From Rhodobacter sp. (GTDB lineage Bacteria; Pseudomonadota; Alphaproteobacteria; Rhodobacterales; Rhodobacteraceae), in NCBI GenBank assembly GCA_020637555.1, contig JACKKF010000004.1, forward strand, positions 186,001 through 250,000: 64,000 bases of DNA. The letters are read 5' to 3'. The position numbers were made by a program, and so were the translations under genes. Positions 34,531 to 44,864 of the stretch are shown here, one piece after another. The notes below the pieces were generated by a model. That model searched no databases. It was not told the DNA's origin and saw only the letters and a program-made list of their open reading frames with translations. The stretch's first letter is position 1. Every line of letters starts with the position of its first letter.

Positions 34531-36147
34531 ATGACATTCTCGGCGCAGATCCGGACCTTGCTGGGGTCCACGGCCATCGTGATGGCCGGTGTGGTGCCCG
34601 GCCTGGCCGATACCGAATTGCACATCCTGCATTTCAACGATTTCCACAGCCGCATCGAATCGATCAACCGCTACAATTCCACCTGTTCCGCCGGCGACGA
34701 GGCCGAGGGCAAGTGCTATGGCGGCGCCGCGCGGCTCTATGCCCTGATCAACCAGATGCGCGGCGCCATCGAGGCCGAGGGGCATCCGGTGCTGGTGCTG
34801 GACGCGGGCGACGACAGCCAGGGATCGTTGTTCTACACCACCTATGGCGGCCGGGTCGAAGCCGAACTGCTGAACCGTATCGGCGTGGATGTCATGGCGG
34901 TCGGCAACCATGAATTCGACAATGGCCCCGAGGGGCTGGCGCTGTTCCTCGATACGGTCAGTTTTCCGATCATTTCGGCCAATATCGACGCCTCGCGCAA
35001 CAACCTGCTGGCGGGACGCATCGCGCCCTGGGCCATCGTCGAAACCGGCGGGCTGCATGTCGGCGTCGTCTCGGTGCTGGCGTCGGATTCGGGGGAAACC
35101 TCGTCTCCGGGGCCGACCATCGGCTTTGGCAACGAGATCGACGCCCTGCGCGCCGCCGTCGCCCAGTTGCAAGAGGAAGGCGCGGCGCCGATCATCGCGT
35201 TGACGCATACCGGCTACGCCGCCGATCAGCGCATTGCCGCGCAGGTTCCGGGACTGGCGGCCGTGGTGGGCGGGCACAGCCACACCTATCTGTCGGCCAG
35301 CGATCCGGCGCGCGAGGGCCCCTATCCGACCTGGGTCGATACGGACGCCGGCGGCATGGTTCCGGTGGTGACGGCCGGGGCCTACAGCCGGTATCTGGGG
35401 CACCTCGTGCTGGATCTCGATGAACAGAACACCCTGATCTATGCCTCGGGCGATGCGATCGAGATCAACGCCGAAGTGACCCCCGATCCCGAGATCGCCG
35501 CCTGGGTCACGGACCTGGCCGGACCGCTGGAAGAAACCCGCAATCGTCCCGTCTCGCAAGCGACGGCCGCCATCGAGGGCGACCGCACGGTCTGCCGGCA
35601 GATGGAATGTGCGATGGGCAATCTGGTTGCCGATGCGATGCTGGCGCGCGCGGCCGATCAGGGCGTGACCATCGCCATCCAGAACGGCGGCGGGCTGCGG
35701 TCCTCGATCGACGAAGGCACGATCACCATGGGCGAGGTGCTCAGCGTGCTGCCGTTCCAGAACACGCTGGCCACCTTCCAGCTGACCGGGGAGCAGGTCG
35801 TCGCGGCGCTGGAAAATGGCGTGAGCCAGCTTGCCGATGGCGCGGGCCGGTTCGCACAGGTCGCCGGGCTGCATTATACGTTCGATCCGAACGCCGACGT
35901 CGGCAGCCGGGTCAGCGACGTGATGGTCATGCGTGACGGGGCCTGGGTGCCGATCGATCCCGCGATGATCTATGGCGTGGTGTCCAACGACTTCATGCGT
36001 GGCGGCGGCGACGGCTATGCCATCTTCCGCGATGACGCGCAGAACGCCTATGACTTCGGTCCCGATCTGGCGGATGTCGTGGCCGAATATCTGGCGGCGA
36101 ACCAGCCCTACACGCCCTATACCGACGGGCGCATCACCCGGCGCTAG
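34531..36147 (+). CDS. periplasmic bifunctional metallophosphatase / 5'-nucleotidase
   Basis: The 538-residue UshA-type enzyme has a signal peptide (cleavage near residue 27, VPGLADTE), an N-terminal metallophosphatase domain with ILHFNDFHSRI, LDAGDDSQGS, VGNHEFDNG and VGGHSHTYLS, and a C-terminal 5'-nucleotidase domain (about 345-530) with IAIQNGGGLRSSI and GGGDGYAIF. It would release nucleosides and phosphate from nucleotides or UDP-sugars in the periplasm. The convergent purine catabolism genes begin 54 bases after it, fitting a purine-scavenging role. Confidence 0.9.
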   Translation: MTFSAQIRTLLGSTAIVMAGVVPGLADTELHILHFNDFHSRIESINRYNSTCSAGDEAEGKCYGGAARLYALINQMRGAIEAEGHPVLVLDAGDDSQGSLFYTTYGGRVEAELLNRIGVDVMAVGNHEFDNGPEGLALFLDTVSFPIISANIDASRNNLLAGRIAPWAIVETGGLHVGVVSVLASDSGETSSPGPTIGFGNEIDALRAAVAQLQEEGAAPIIALTHTGYAADQRIAAQVPGLAAVVGGHSHTYLSASDPAREGPYPTWVDTDAGGMVPVVTAGAYSRYLGHLVLDLDEQNTLIYASGDAIEINAEVTPDPEIAAWVTDLAGPLEETRNRPVSQATAAIEGDRTVCRQMECAMGNLVADAMLARAADQGVTIAIQNGGGLRSSIDEGTITMGEVLSVLPFQNTLATFQLTGEQVVAALENGVSQLADGAGRFAQVAGLHYTFDPNADVGSRVSDVMVMRDGAWVPIDPAMIYGVVSNDFMRGGGDGYAIFRDDAQNAYDFGPDLADVVAEYLAANQPYTPYTDGRITRR

Positions 36148-36176
36148 GATCGGCGCGATGGCGAATGTCACGGCAG

Positions 36177-36198
36177 CGGGCCCTTCGGGGCCCGTTTT
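36177..36198 (+). terminator. intrinsic terminator with UUCG tetraloop
   Basis: CGGGCCC (36177-36183) and GGGCCCG (36188-36194) close a TTCG loop, followed by four T at 36195-36198. It ends the 5'-nucleotidase transcript in the 54-base gap to the convergent deaminase gene. UUCG loops on GC stems are unusually stable. Confidence 0.8.
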
Positions 36199-36201
36199 GC
36201 G

Positions 36202-37551
36202 TCAGGCCATCAGGCGCTGGGCGGCCTTGCGCGCGCGCTCGGCCAGCAGCCCGGCGTCGAGGCCGGTGAGCACGCCGTCGCGCACCACCTGACGTCCCTC
36301 GACGATCAGGTGCCGCACGCGGTGCGGACCGCACAGCACCAGCGCCGCCACCGGGTCCCAACTGCCCGCCGCCTGAAGTCCGCGCAGGTCCCAGATGGCG
36401 ATGTCGGCGCGCTTGCCCGCTTCCAGCGAGCCCAGCTCGGTCGCGCGCCCCAGCACGGTCGCGCCGCCCAGCGTGGCGATCTCCAGCGCCTCGCGCGCGC
36501 TCATCGCGTCGGCCCCGCGCGCGACACGCTGCAACAGCATCGCCTGGCGCGCCTCGCCCATCAGGTCGCCCGCGTCATTCGAGGCCGACCCATCGACCCC
36601 CAGCCCCACGCGCACACCCGCGTCGCGCATAGGGCGCACCGGCGCGATGCCGCTGCCCAGGCGGCAGTTGGAACAGGGGCAATGCGCGACACCCGTAAGG
36701 GATCGTGCAAAGAGGTGGATCTCGGCCTCGTCCAGCTTCACGCAATGCGCGTGCCAGACATCGGCGCCGGTCCAGCCCAGGTCCTCGGCATACTGGCCGG
36801 GGCGACAGCCGAACTGGCTGAGCGAATAGGCGATGTCCTCGTCGTTCTCGGCCAGGTGGGTGTGCAGCATGACGCCCTTGTCGCGCGCCAGCAGCGCGGC
36901 ATCGCGCATCAACTCGCGGCTGACCGAGAAGGGCGAGCAGGGCGCAAGCCCCACGCGCACCATCGCGTCGGGGCGGGTATCGTGAAAGGCATCGACCACG
37001 CGGATGCAGTCGTTCAGGATCGCGGCCTCGTCCTCGACCAGGGAATCGGGGGGCAGGCCGCCCCTGGATTCACCGATCGACATGGCGCCGCGCGTGGCGT
37101 GAAACCGGATGCCCACATCGGCGGCGGCGTGAATCGTATCGTCCAGCCGCGACCCGTTGGGAAAGAGATACAGGTGGTCCGACGACATCGTGCAGCCCGA
37201 CAGCGCCAGTTCGGCCAGGCCCAGCTGGGTCGAGACATGCATGTCCCCGGGCGTGTAGCGCGCCCAGATCGGATAGAGCGTTTTCAGCCAGCCGAACAGC
37301 AGCGCATCCTGGCCGCCGGGCACGGCGCGGGTCAGTGTCTGATACAGGTGGTGATGGGTGTTCACCAGGCCGGGCGTCACCACGCAACCGGTGGCTTCGA
37401 TGACCTCGGCACCCTCGGGGGCGGTCAGGCCAGCGCCGATGGCGGCAATGGCGCCGTCCCGGATCAGGATCGATGCACCGGACAGCTCGCGTCTCGTGCC
37501 ATCCATCGTCACCACGACATCGGCGTTGCGGATCAGGGTTTGCTGCGGCAT
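36202..37551 (-). CDS. 8-oxoguanine deaminase (amidohydrolase family)
   Basis: The 449-residue amidohydrolase has the metal-binding HHH pattern TPGLVNTHHHLYQTL, MLHTHLAEN and a GVDGSASND loop, typical of the TrzN/AtzB-SsnA-like group annotated as 8-oxoguanine deaminase (to urate). Its place at the end of a urate degradation cluster fits: the product is urate. Guanine or atrazine-derivative deaminase are alternatives. The ATG at 37549-37551 (MPQQTLIRNADVVV) starts at the first beta strand of the family; the preceding in-frame stretch is not conserved. Confidence 0.8.
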   Translation of the reverse strand: MPQQTLIRNADVVVTMDGTRRELSGASILIRDGAIAAIGAGLTAPEGAEVIEATGCVVTPGLVNTHHHLYQTLTRAVPGGQDALLFGWLKTLYPIWARYTPGDMHVSTQLGLAELALSGCTMSSDHLYLFPNGSRLDDTIHAAADVGIRFHATRGAMSIGESRGGLPPDSLVEDEAAILNDCIRVVDAFHDTRPDAMVRVGLAPCSPFSVSRELMRDAALLARDKGVMLHTHLAENDEDIAYSLSQFGCRPGQYAEDLGWTGADVWHAHCVKLDEAEIHLFARSLTGVAHCPCSNCRLGSGIAPVRPMRDAGVRVGLGVDGSASNDAGDLMGEARQAMLLQRVARGADAMSAREALEIATLGGATVLGRATELGSLEAGKRADIAIWDLRGLQAAGSWDPVAALVLCGPHRVRHLIVEGRQVVRDGVLTGLDAGLLAERARKAAQRLMA

Positions 37552-37566
37552 GGCGCTCTCCGGCAG

Positions 37567-37595
37567 AAAGACGCGGGCCCCGCCAGGGGGCCCGC
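37567..37595 (-). terminator. hairpin between NCS2 permease and deaminase genes
   Basis: GCGGGCCCC (37573-37581) pairs with GGGGCCCGC (37587-37595), a perfect 9-base stem, followed on the minus strand by GTCTTTC. It lies in the 61-base gap and may attenuate transcription between the permease and the deaminase. Confidence 0.4.
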
Positions 37596-37612
37596 GCAAG
37601 GGGTGTGTGGGG

Positions 37613-39082
37613 TCAGTGGTCGGCGACGGACGCGGCCGCGCGGGCATCGTCCGCGGTACCCGAGGCGCCGTTGAAGAAGATGTTCAACAGCACGGCCGAG
37701 ACCGAGGCCAGCAGGATGCCCGAATCGATCAGCGGGTGGATCGCATGGGGCAGCCACATCTTGAAGTCGGGCGCGATGAGCGGGATCATCCCGAAGCCCA
37801 GCGAAATCGCCACGATGAACAGGTTGAAGCGGTTGTCCTTGAAATCGACCGCGCTGAGGATGCGAACCCCCGTCGCGGCGACCATGCCGAACATCACCAG
37901 GCCGGCACCGCCCAGGACGGCGGTCGGCAGGGCCTCGACCAGGGTCGAGATCTTCGGCACCAGACCCAGCACGATCATGATCGCGCCGCCGGTGACGGTG
38001 ACCCAGCGGCTGCGGATCCCCGTGACCCCGACCAGGCCGACGTTCTGGCTGAACGAGGTGTAGGGGAAGGTGTTGAAGATCCCGCCGATCAGCGTGCCCA
38101 GACCATCGGTGCGCAGACCGGCGGTCAGCGTGTCGCGGTCGACCTTGCGGCCGGTCATCTCGCCCAGGGCCAGGAACATGCCGGTCGATTCGATCATCAC
38201 GACGATCATGACCAGCACGAAGGTCACGATCATGATCGGGTCGAACAGCGGCATCCCGAAGTGGAAGGGCGGGATGACCGCGAACCAGCCGGCACCGGCC
38301 AGATGATCGAAGTTCATCTTGCCCAGGATGGCGACCAGCACGCCGCCGGCGATGATGCCGATCAGCACGGCGATATTGGCGACAAACCCCTTGGCATAGC
38401 GCGACACGGCCAGAACCACGACCAGAACCGCGACCGAGATCAGCATGTTGGTGGGGTTGGCATAGGCCGGGTTGCTCACCGAGGGGGCCAGCGCCAGACG
38501 CGCGGGGGCCTCGGGCGCACCGGGCAGGGCGCGCACGGCTTCCAGCCAGGCAGCGTGTTCGGGGTTGACCAGTTGCGGCGCGGTCGGGCCGACCGGCACG
38601 CCAAAGATCCACTGGATGCCGATCCGCATCAGCGTGACCCCGATCACCAGAATGATCGTGCCGGTGACCACGGGCGGGAAGAATTTCAGCATCCGGCTGA
38701 TCAGCGGCGCGATCAGCATGCCGATGATCCCCGCGCCGATGATCGACCCGAAGATCAGGCGCGCGCCCTCTTCACCGGGGTGAGCGATGGCGATCGAGAT
38801 CATCGGTCCGACCGAGGCGAAGGTCACGCCCATCATCACGGGCAGCCGCACGCCGAACCACCTGCCGATGCCCATCGACTGGATGATCGACACGATCCCG
38901 CAGACGAACAGGTCGGCCGAGATCAGGAACGCGACCTGATCGGGTTCCAGCCGCAGGACACGGCCAATGATCAAGGGGACCGCGATGGCCCCCGCATACA
39001 TCACGAGAACATGTTGCAGCCCCAGCGTGAACAGCTTGGGCGGGGGCAACATCTCGTCCACGGGGTGGACTGAGGTCGACAT
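37613..39082 (-). CDS. NCS2 family xanthine/uric acid:cation symporter
   Basis: The 489-residue protein has about 14 membrane segments and the NCS2 signature: LGLQHVLVMYAGAIAVPLI at the start, SADLFVCGI and the substrate-site stretch SFSQNVGLVGVTGIRSRWVT (QNxG motif). It imports xanthine or urate by ion symport. Its genomic setting among urate catabolism genes favours urate/xanthine over uracil. It lies 61 bases ahead of the deaminase gene in the direction of transcription, and 129 bases after allA. Confidence 0.88.
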   Translation of the reverse strand: MSTSVHPVDEMLPPPKLFTLGLQHVLVMYAGAIAVPLIIGRVLRLEPDQVAFLISADLFVCGIVSIIQSMGIGRWFGVRLPVMMGVTFASVGPMISIAIAHPGEEGARLIFGSIIGAGIIGMLIAPLISRMLKFFPPVVTGTIILVIGVTLMRIGIQWIFGVPVGPTAPQLVNPEHAAWLEAVRALPGAPEAPARLALAPSVSNPAYANPTNMLISVAVLVVVLAVSRYAKGFVANIAVLIGIIAGGVLVAILGKMNFDHLAGAGWFAVIPPFHFGMPLFDPIMIVTFVLVMIVVMIESTGMFLALGEMTGRKVDRDTLTAGLRTDGLGTLIGGIFNTFPYTSFSQNVGLVGVTGIRSRWVTVTGGAIMIVLGLVPKISTLVEALPTAVLGGAGLVMFGMVAATGVRILSAVDFKDNRFNLFIVAISLGFGMIPLIAPDFKMWLPHAIHPLIDSGILLASVSAVLLNIFFNGASGTADDARAAASVADH

Positions 39083-39211
39083 CTCTCTGTTTCCTTTCCC
39101 TCGAGAAGGTTGGTTTTGTTCGCGCCGTCTCCACGCCCCTTCTCGAACGGCGTGGTCCGGTTAGAGTGCCCCGGGCGTGTGGAACAGGCGCCGGGGTCGT
39201 CTACCGCCCGG

Positions 39212-39715
39212 TTATCCCGGGTCTGGCCGGCCCGACACGACCTGCCAGGGCGTGGGGAACCGGAATTCCTGAAGGTTCGGCGTGTCACCGATGCGGTCGA
39301 TCACCGCAAACAGCCCCGGCGCGGCCAGGGGGGTCAGCACCCCGTGCCAGGTGCCGCGGTGGAAATTGATCGCCTGCGCGCCATCGGTGACAAAGGCGCG
39401 CGGCTGGCCCGGTTGCCCGCCCTGGTCAGGCGCGACAATGACCAGAAAGGGATGCGCGTGCATCGGCACGAAGGCCTGGCTGCCGTCGGGGTGACGTTCG
39501 ACCAGGTCGAACCCATAGGGCAGGGCGCGCGGCACGGCGTCGAAGATCGAGATGCCGGCACGCCCCTGGGGGCCGAAATCCATGCGCGCGCGGTCGTGGT
39601 GGCGGCGGCAAAGCCCCTCGTTGATGAGACGAAACGCGCCCGACGCGGCCAGCACGTCCCCAAAGGGCGCAAAGGCATCGGGTGTCAGCAGCTCGGTCGG
39701 GATGGTGCGCGTCAT
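39212..39715 (-). CDS. allA: ureidoglycolate lyase AllA
   Basis: AllA splits ureidoglycolate into glyoxylate and urea, the last step of allantoin degradation here. The 167-residue protein is a cupin of normal length, with TPDAFAPFGDVL, VERHPDGSQAFVPMHAHPFLVIVAP (metal/active-site His) and NFHRGTWHGVLTPL. ATG 39713-39715 (MTRTIPTELL) is used; upstream in-frame sequence belongs to an intergenic repeat (39741-39795). Confidence 0.92.
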   Translation of the reverse strand: MTRTIPTELLTPDAFAPFGDVLAASGAFRLINEGLCRRHHDRARMDFGPQGRAGISIFDAVPRALPYGFDLVERHPDGSQAFVPMHAHPFLVIVAPDQGGQPGQPRAFVTDGAQAINFHRGTWHGVLTPLAAPGLFAVIDRIGDTPNLQEFRFPTPWQVVSGRPDPG

Positions 39716-39740
39716 GCGGGCCTGCGGATGGGTTGCGAGG

Positions 39741-39795
39741 CCGGGGGTTTCACACCCCCGGACCCCCGTGGGATATTTGTGGCACAAAGAGGGGG
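39741..39795 (+). repeat. dispersed palindromic intergenic repeat, copy 2
   Basis: CGGGGG (39742-39747) and CCCCCG (39755-39760) form an inverted repeat followed by GACCCCC, GGGATATTT (39770-39777) and GGCACAAAGA (39781-39790) and a G-run. The order of modules matches copies at 9535-9588 and, inverted, 61385-61452. It lies between allE and allA in the minus-strand operon. Confidence 0.7.
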
Positions 39796-39799
39796 CGGG

Positions 39800-40656
<857 letters not shown>

Positions 40657-40660
<4 letters not shown>

Positions 40661-42069
40661 GGCAGCAGGTCCATCAGGCGCAGTTCGGCAATGCGTTCCA
40701 CCTGTCTGCAGGCGGTGGCGAATTCGGTTTCGGTATCGTTCGCGATCCGGGTTTCGAAGGCGGCCATGATCGTGGCCTTGGTGTTGTCGCGCACGGCAAT
40801 GATGAAGGGGAAGCCGTGTTTCTCGACATAGGCCGTGTTCAGGCGCTGGAACGAATCGCGTTCCCCGTCGGTCAGCGAATCGAGCCCGACCGAGGATTGT
40901 TCCTGCGTCGATTCGGCCGTCAGTCGCCTGGCCTGCGCCAGCTTGCCCGCCAGATCCGGGTGCGCCAGCAGAACGCCAAGGCGTTCCTCGGCCGAGGCGG
41001 AGCGGAACATCCGTGCCAGCGCGTTGTGCAGGCCGATCGCGGTGTCATGCGCCGGGCCGAGTTCCAGCGCCCAGGCGCGCTCCGCGATCCAGGGCGAATG
41101 TTCGAAGATGGACCCGTAGCGCGCGACAAAGGTGGCGCGATCCATCTGCGAGGGGCGCTCGTGGCGCCTGTGGGGATAGGTGGCCGCCCAGAAATCGGCG
41201 ATCTGCGACCGCGTTGCGAACCACGCGCCGCCCTTGGCCGCGACATGGTCGAGAAACCGCAGGAAACCGGCCAGCTTGCCGGGGCGGCCGATCAGCCGGT
41301 TGTGCAGGCCGATCGACATCATCCGTCCGCCCTCGGCGTGCAGCACGTCGAAACTGTCGATCAGATACTGGCCAAAGTCCTGACCCGTCACCCAGCCGGG
41401 CGCGGTTGCAAACCGCATGTCGTTGGCTTCCAGCGTGTAGGGGATCACCAACTGGTCGCGCGCGCCGACCTCGAGCCAGTAGGGCAGGTCGTCGTCATAG
41501 GTATCGCTGATCCAGTCGAACGCGCCGGTCTCGGCCGTCAGCCGCACGGTGTTGGCGCTGCAACGGCCGGTATACCAGCCGCGCGGGGCCGTGCCGGTGA
41601 CTTCTGTATGCAGGCGGATGGCCTCGGCGATCTGGGCGCGTTCCTCGGCCTCGGGCATGTCCTTGTGTTCGACCCATTTCAGGCCGTGGCTGGCGATGTC
41701 CCAACCGGCCGCCTGCATGGCGCGGACCTGTTCGGGGCTGCGCGCAAGGGCGCTGGCGACGCCATAGATCGTGAGCGGAAGATCGCGCTGCGTGAACAGC
41801 GCGTGCAGCCGCCAGAACCCCGCGCGCGCGCCGTATTCATAGATCGATTCCATGTTCCAGTGCCGTTGGCCAGGCCATGGCGCCGCGCCGGCGATGTCCG
41901 ACAGGAAGGCTTCGGATTGCGCATCGCCGTGCAGCAGGCAGTTCTCGCCGCCTTCCTCATAGTTCAGCACCAGCGAAATGGCGACGCGCGCGCCGCCCGG
42001 CCAGGGGGCACGGGGCGCGCGGGGGCCATGGCCGATCATGTCTCGCGGATAGCGGGGGGCGTCGATCAC
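40657..42069 (-). CDS. puuE-uraD: fused allantoinase PuuE and OHCU decarboxylase UraD
   Basis: The 470-residue protein joins two enzymes. Residues about 1-300 are the polysaccharide-deacetylase-type allantoinase PuuE (FNYEEGGENCLL-like NYEEGGENCLLHGDAQSEAFLSD, SHGLKWVEHKDMPEAEE). Residues about 305-470 are UraD, which decarboxylates OHCU to (S)-allantoin (FEHSPWIAERAWAL with catalytic His, LLAHPDLAGKLAQ, EKHGFPFIIAVRDNTKATI). The fusion would pass allantoin from the C-terminal to the N-terminal domain. Such fusions occur in alphaproteobacteria. It is divergent from uraH across 175 bases. Confidence 0.92.
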
Positions 42070-42244
42070 GTGAGGTTCCTTGCAGTCGTCAGGGGCCCGG
42101 GGGCCGGCGTGAATTTCAGGTTAAACCAAAAGATCGTCACGTTTTTCAAAATATCACGAAAAGACCTTTGCCCGGCAGGCGGTCTGGCAATCGTGGCGTT
42201 TCCGGTCAGAATGGCGGGCGAACCCAAGGGAAAGGAACACAGCC

Positions 42245-42601
42245 ATGGCCGGATATCTGACGACGCATGTTCTGGACACCGCGCGCGGCTGTCCCGCCCA
42301 GGGGCTGCGGATCGCTCTCTATGCCATCGAGGGTGACGAACGGCGCCTGCTGGCCGAGACGGTGACGAACGACGACGGCCGCACCGACACCCCGATCCTG
42401 CCGCATGACCGCTTTGCCACGGGCACCTATGAGCTGGTGTTCCACGCGGGCGACTATCTGCGTGCCAGCGATCAGGCCAACGAAACGCCGCTGTTTCTGG
42501 ATGTGGTGCCGATCCGGTTCGGCATGGCGGATGCGCACGCGCATTATCATGTGCCGCTGCTGCTGTCGCCCTACGGATATTCGACCTATCGCGGCAGCTG
42601 A
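42245..42601 (+). CDS. uraH: 5-hydroxyisourate hydrolase UraH
   Basis: This 118-residue transthyretin-like enzyme hydrolyses 5-hydroxyisourate to OHCU. Family marks are TTHVLDTARGCPAQGLRIAL near the N-terminus, RFATGTYELVFHAGDYL and the diagnostic C-terminal tetrapeptide YRGS. AAGGAA precedes the ATG. It is transcribed away from the PuuE-UraD gene; the AT-rich divergent gap 42070-42244 is where a regulator such as the LysR protein at 43826 would act. Confidence 0.95.
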   Translation: MAGYLTTHVLDTARGCPAQGLRIALYAIEGDERRLLAETVTNDDGRTDTPILPHDRFATGTYELVFHAGDYLRASDQANETPLFLDVVPIRFGMADAHAHYHVPLLLSPYGYSTYRGS

Positions 42602-42659
42602 CGGCTTGACGTTTGCGCGGCGGGGATTCTAGTCAAAGGGTCTGTGTATCGGAGGCATG

Positions 42660-43829
42660 ATGCCCCAGACCCTGTTGCTGTGTGCCCCAGCCCCTGTTCA
42701 GGACACGCCCACTGGTTATCGGCTGGATGTGAAGTTTGTCGAGGGCATGCGCGCGCATCGCCGGGGATGGTCGGGCCCTGTGCATTGCGTGCTGTGGCGC
42801 GGGGCAGACGCGATCCCATTTGGCGCCGATTACACGCCCGGGGATCTGGGCTTTGACCTGACGGTTCTGGACCGCGGCGCCCCGCTGCCGGACGATGTGT
42901 TTCAGGGCACGGCGCTCGTTCTGCTTTCGGCGGACATGCGGGAATTCGTGGCGCTGGCGGCGGCGGCCCGCGATGCGGTCGTGCCGGTCGTCGCGGGCCT
43001 GGAATACACGCTGGAAACCCGGATACGGACGCTGTGGCTGGATCCCGGCCTGGGCCTGGCGCGGCGCGTGCTGCGCACGGCCAGACTGTGGCGCGGCGAA
43101 CGGGCGATGGCGGAGACCCTGCGCCGGGTCGCGGGCGTGCAGTTCAACGGTTTTCCCGCATACGATGCCCATGCGCGCGGTCTGCTTCGGCCATTCCTGT
43201 ATCTGGACAACCGCATGACACCGGCGCTGATGGCGACACCGGACGAGATGGTCTCCCGGGCCGACCGGTTGCGGGCCGGTGCGCCCCTGCGGCTGATCCA
43301 TTCCGGACGGCTGGAGCCGATGAAAGGCGCCCAGGACCTGCTGCCCGTGATGCGCGCGCTGGCGGCGCTGGGCGTGGATGCCACCCTCGATATCTATGGC
43401 GCCGGCTCGCTCGCCGCTGACATCCGCGCCGGGCTGGATGCGTTCGACGGGCGTGTCCGGCTGCATGGACCGGTGGATTTCGAAACCGAACTGGTGCCGA
43501 TCAGCCGGACGCAGGCGGATGTCTTTCTGTCCTGTCACCGGCAGTCCGATCCGTCGTGCACCTATCTCGAGGCGATGGGGTGCGGGTTGGCGATGGTCGG
43601 CTATGCGAACCGGATGTGGGCCCGTCTGTCGGCCGAGTCGCGCTCGGGTCAGGTGGCGCCGCTGGGCAAGGTGCGGGCGCTGGCCGAGTGTCTCGCCGCC
43701 TGGGACCGGGACCGCGCGGCGCTGGTCGCCAGCGCCGAGACCGGCCTGCTTTATGCCCGCCAGCATGATTTCCCGACCGAATTCGACGCCCGTATGGCGC
43801 ATCTGCGCGACTGCGCGGGCCGCGACTAG
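42660..43829 (+). CDS. glycosyltransferase, GT4-like
   Basis: The roughly 389-residue protein has a C-terminal GT-B domain: LRLIHSGRLEPMKGAQDLLPVMRAL (about 215-239), DIYGAGSLAADIRAG, GRVRLHGPVDFETELVPI and the nucleotide-sugar loop QSDPSCTYLEAMGCGLAMVGY with the E-x7-E-like pattern. The N-terminal half is weakly conserved. The second ATG at 42660 is preferred over 42657 because GGAGG lies only one base before the first. It sits inside the urate cluster without an obvious link to it, perhaps as an insertion. Acceptor unknown. Confidence 0.8.
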   Translation: MPQTLLLCAPAPVQDTPTGYRLDVKFVEGMRAHRRGWSGPVHCVLWRGADAIPFGADYTPGDLGFDLTVLDRGAPLPDDVFQGTALVLLSADMREFVALAAAARDAVVPVVAGLEYTLETRIRTLWLDPGLGLARRVLRTARLWRGERAMAETLRRVAGVQFNGFPAYDAHARGLLRPFLYLDNRMTPALMATPDEMVSRADRLRAGAPLRLIHSGRLEPMKGAQDLLPVMRALAALGVDATLDIYGAGSLAADIRAGLDAFDGRVRLHGPVDFETELVPISRTQADVFLSCHRQSDPSCTYLEAMGCGLAMVGYANRMWARLSAESRSGQVAPLGKVRALAECLAAWDRDRAALVASAETGLLYARQHDFPTEFDARMAHLRDCAGRD

Positions 43830-44770
43830 ACCCGCGTGCCCTGTGGCAGGTCCAGCCCGTCGACCTGCTGTGCCATGTCGGCGCGAATGCGGCTGACGAT
43901 GAAATCCGCGAACAGCCGCACCTTGGGGTCGCGCAGACGGCGATGCGGCGTCAGCAGGCTGAGCGACACGGGCAAGGGGGGCGTGGCCTGTGCCACCGGC
44001 ACCAGCGCACCGGTTCGCAGATGGGCCGCGACCTCGAAAATGGGTTTCAGCACGATTCCATGGCCGGCCAGCGCCCAATCTGTCAGCACTTCGCCATCGT
44101 CGGATTCATAAGGGCCCGAGATCTCGAATTTCTGTAACCCCTGAGTCGTTTGCAGGGTCCACTGGAATTCCTTTGCGCCCGGGTAGCGCAGATTGAGACA
44201 GGCGTGCTTGTCGCGGATCAGCGCCGCACCGTCCGGCGGGTTGCCATGCGCCGCGATATAGGCGGGCGCGGCACATAGCACGCGCGGGCAATCGGCGACG
44301 GCGCGCATCTTCAGCGCGCTGTCGTCGGGCATGCCCAGGTGCAGGACGGCATCCAGACCTTCGGCGGTGACATCGATGATGCGGTCGGACAGGCGCAGGC
44401 GCAGGTCGATCTGGGGATAGGTTGCCTTGAAAGCCGGCACATAGGGCCCCAGGAACCGCCGGCCCACGCCCAGCGGCGCGCCCACGAACAGCACCCCGCG
44501 CGGGTTCTGCGTCGCATCCGCCACGGCGGCTTCGGCGTCCTGGATCGCCTGCAGGATCCCCAGCGCCCCCTCATAGAACAGACGGCCGTTCTCGGTCGGT
44601 TGCAGCTTTCGCGTGGTGCGGTTGAACAGCCGCACGCCCAGATGCTTTTCAAGCTCGCTGATCCGGCCCGAGGCAACGGCGGGCGAGGTGCGCTGATCGC
44701 GGGCAGCGGCCGACATGCTGCCCAATTCGTAGACTCGCACGAACATCCGGACCATATTCACATAGGACAT
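43826..44770 (-). CDS. LysR family transcriptional regulator
   Basis: The 314-residue regulator has the N-terminal LysR winged helix (FVRVYELGSMSAAARDQRTSPAVASGRISELEKHLGVRLFNRTTRK, first 60 residues) and the LysR substrate-binding domain (about 90-300). It is divergent from puuD across a 94-base gap, the classic arrangement for autoregulated control of the neighbour, so it is the likely urate or purine-catabolite regulator. It belongs to the subgroup with short IYENGS-like spacing also found beside other catabolic genes. Its end overlaps the glycosyltransferase gene by four bases. Confidence 0.88.
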   Translation of the reverse strand: MSYVNMVRMFVRVYELGSMSAAARDQRTSPAVASGRISELEKHLGVRLFNRTTRKLQPTENGRLFYEGALGILQAIQDAEAAVADATQNPRGVLFVGAPLGVGRRFLGPYVPAFKATYPQIDLRLRLSDRIIDVTAEGLDAVLHLGMPDDSALKMRAVADCPRVLCAAPAYIAAHGNPPDGAALIRDKHACLNLRYPGAKEFQWTLQTTQGLQKFEISGPYESDDGEVLTDWALAGHGIVLKPIFEVAAHLRTGALVPVAQATPPLPVSLSLLTPHRRLRDPKVRLFADFIVSRIRADMAQQVDGLDLPQGTRV

Positions 44771-44864
44771 TTTTCGCCCCCGCTTGAAAGTCCTCAGACA
44801 TTTGACGGATTATCAGAAAGACTGACCTCGGTATAGCCTTTGTCGAATCCAATGGGAGGGACAG

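Noticed and set aside
34363..36171. 602-codon open frame antisense to the 5'-nucleotidase
   Set aside because: The plus-strand gene has all metallophosphatase motifs; the antisense product is a low-complexity shadow.
37358..39073. 571-codon open frame antisense to the NCS2 permease
   Set aside because: His/Asp/Gln-rich shadow of a membrane protein gene; no start signal or family.
42100..42180. inverted repeat TCGTCACGT ... ATATCACGA in the uraH/puuE gap as a regulator site
   Set aside because: Only about six of nine positions match between arms; too weak to call, although the AT-rich gap is a plausible regulatory region.
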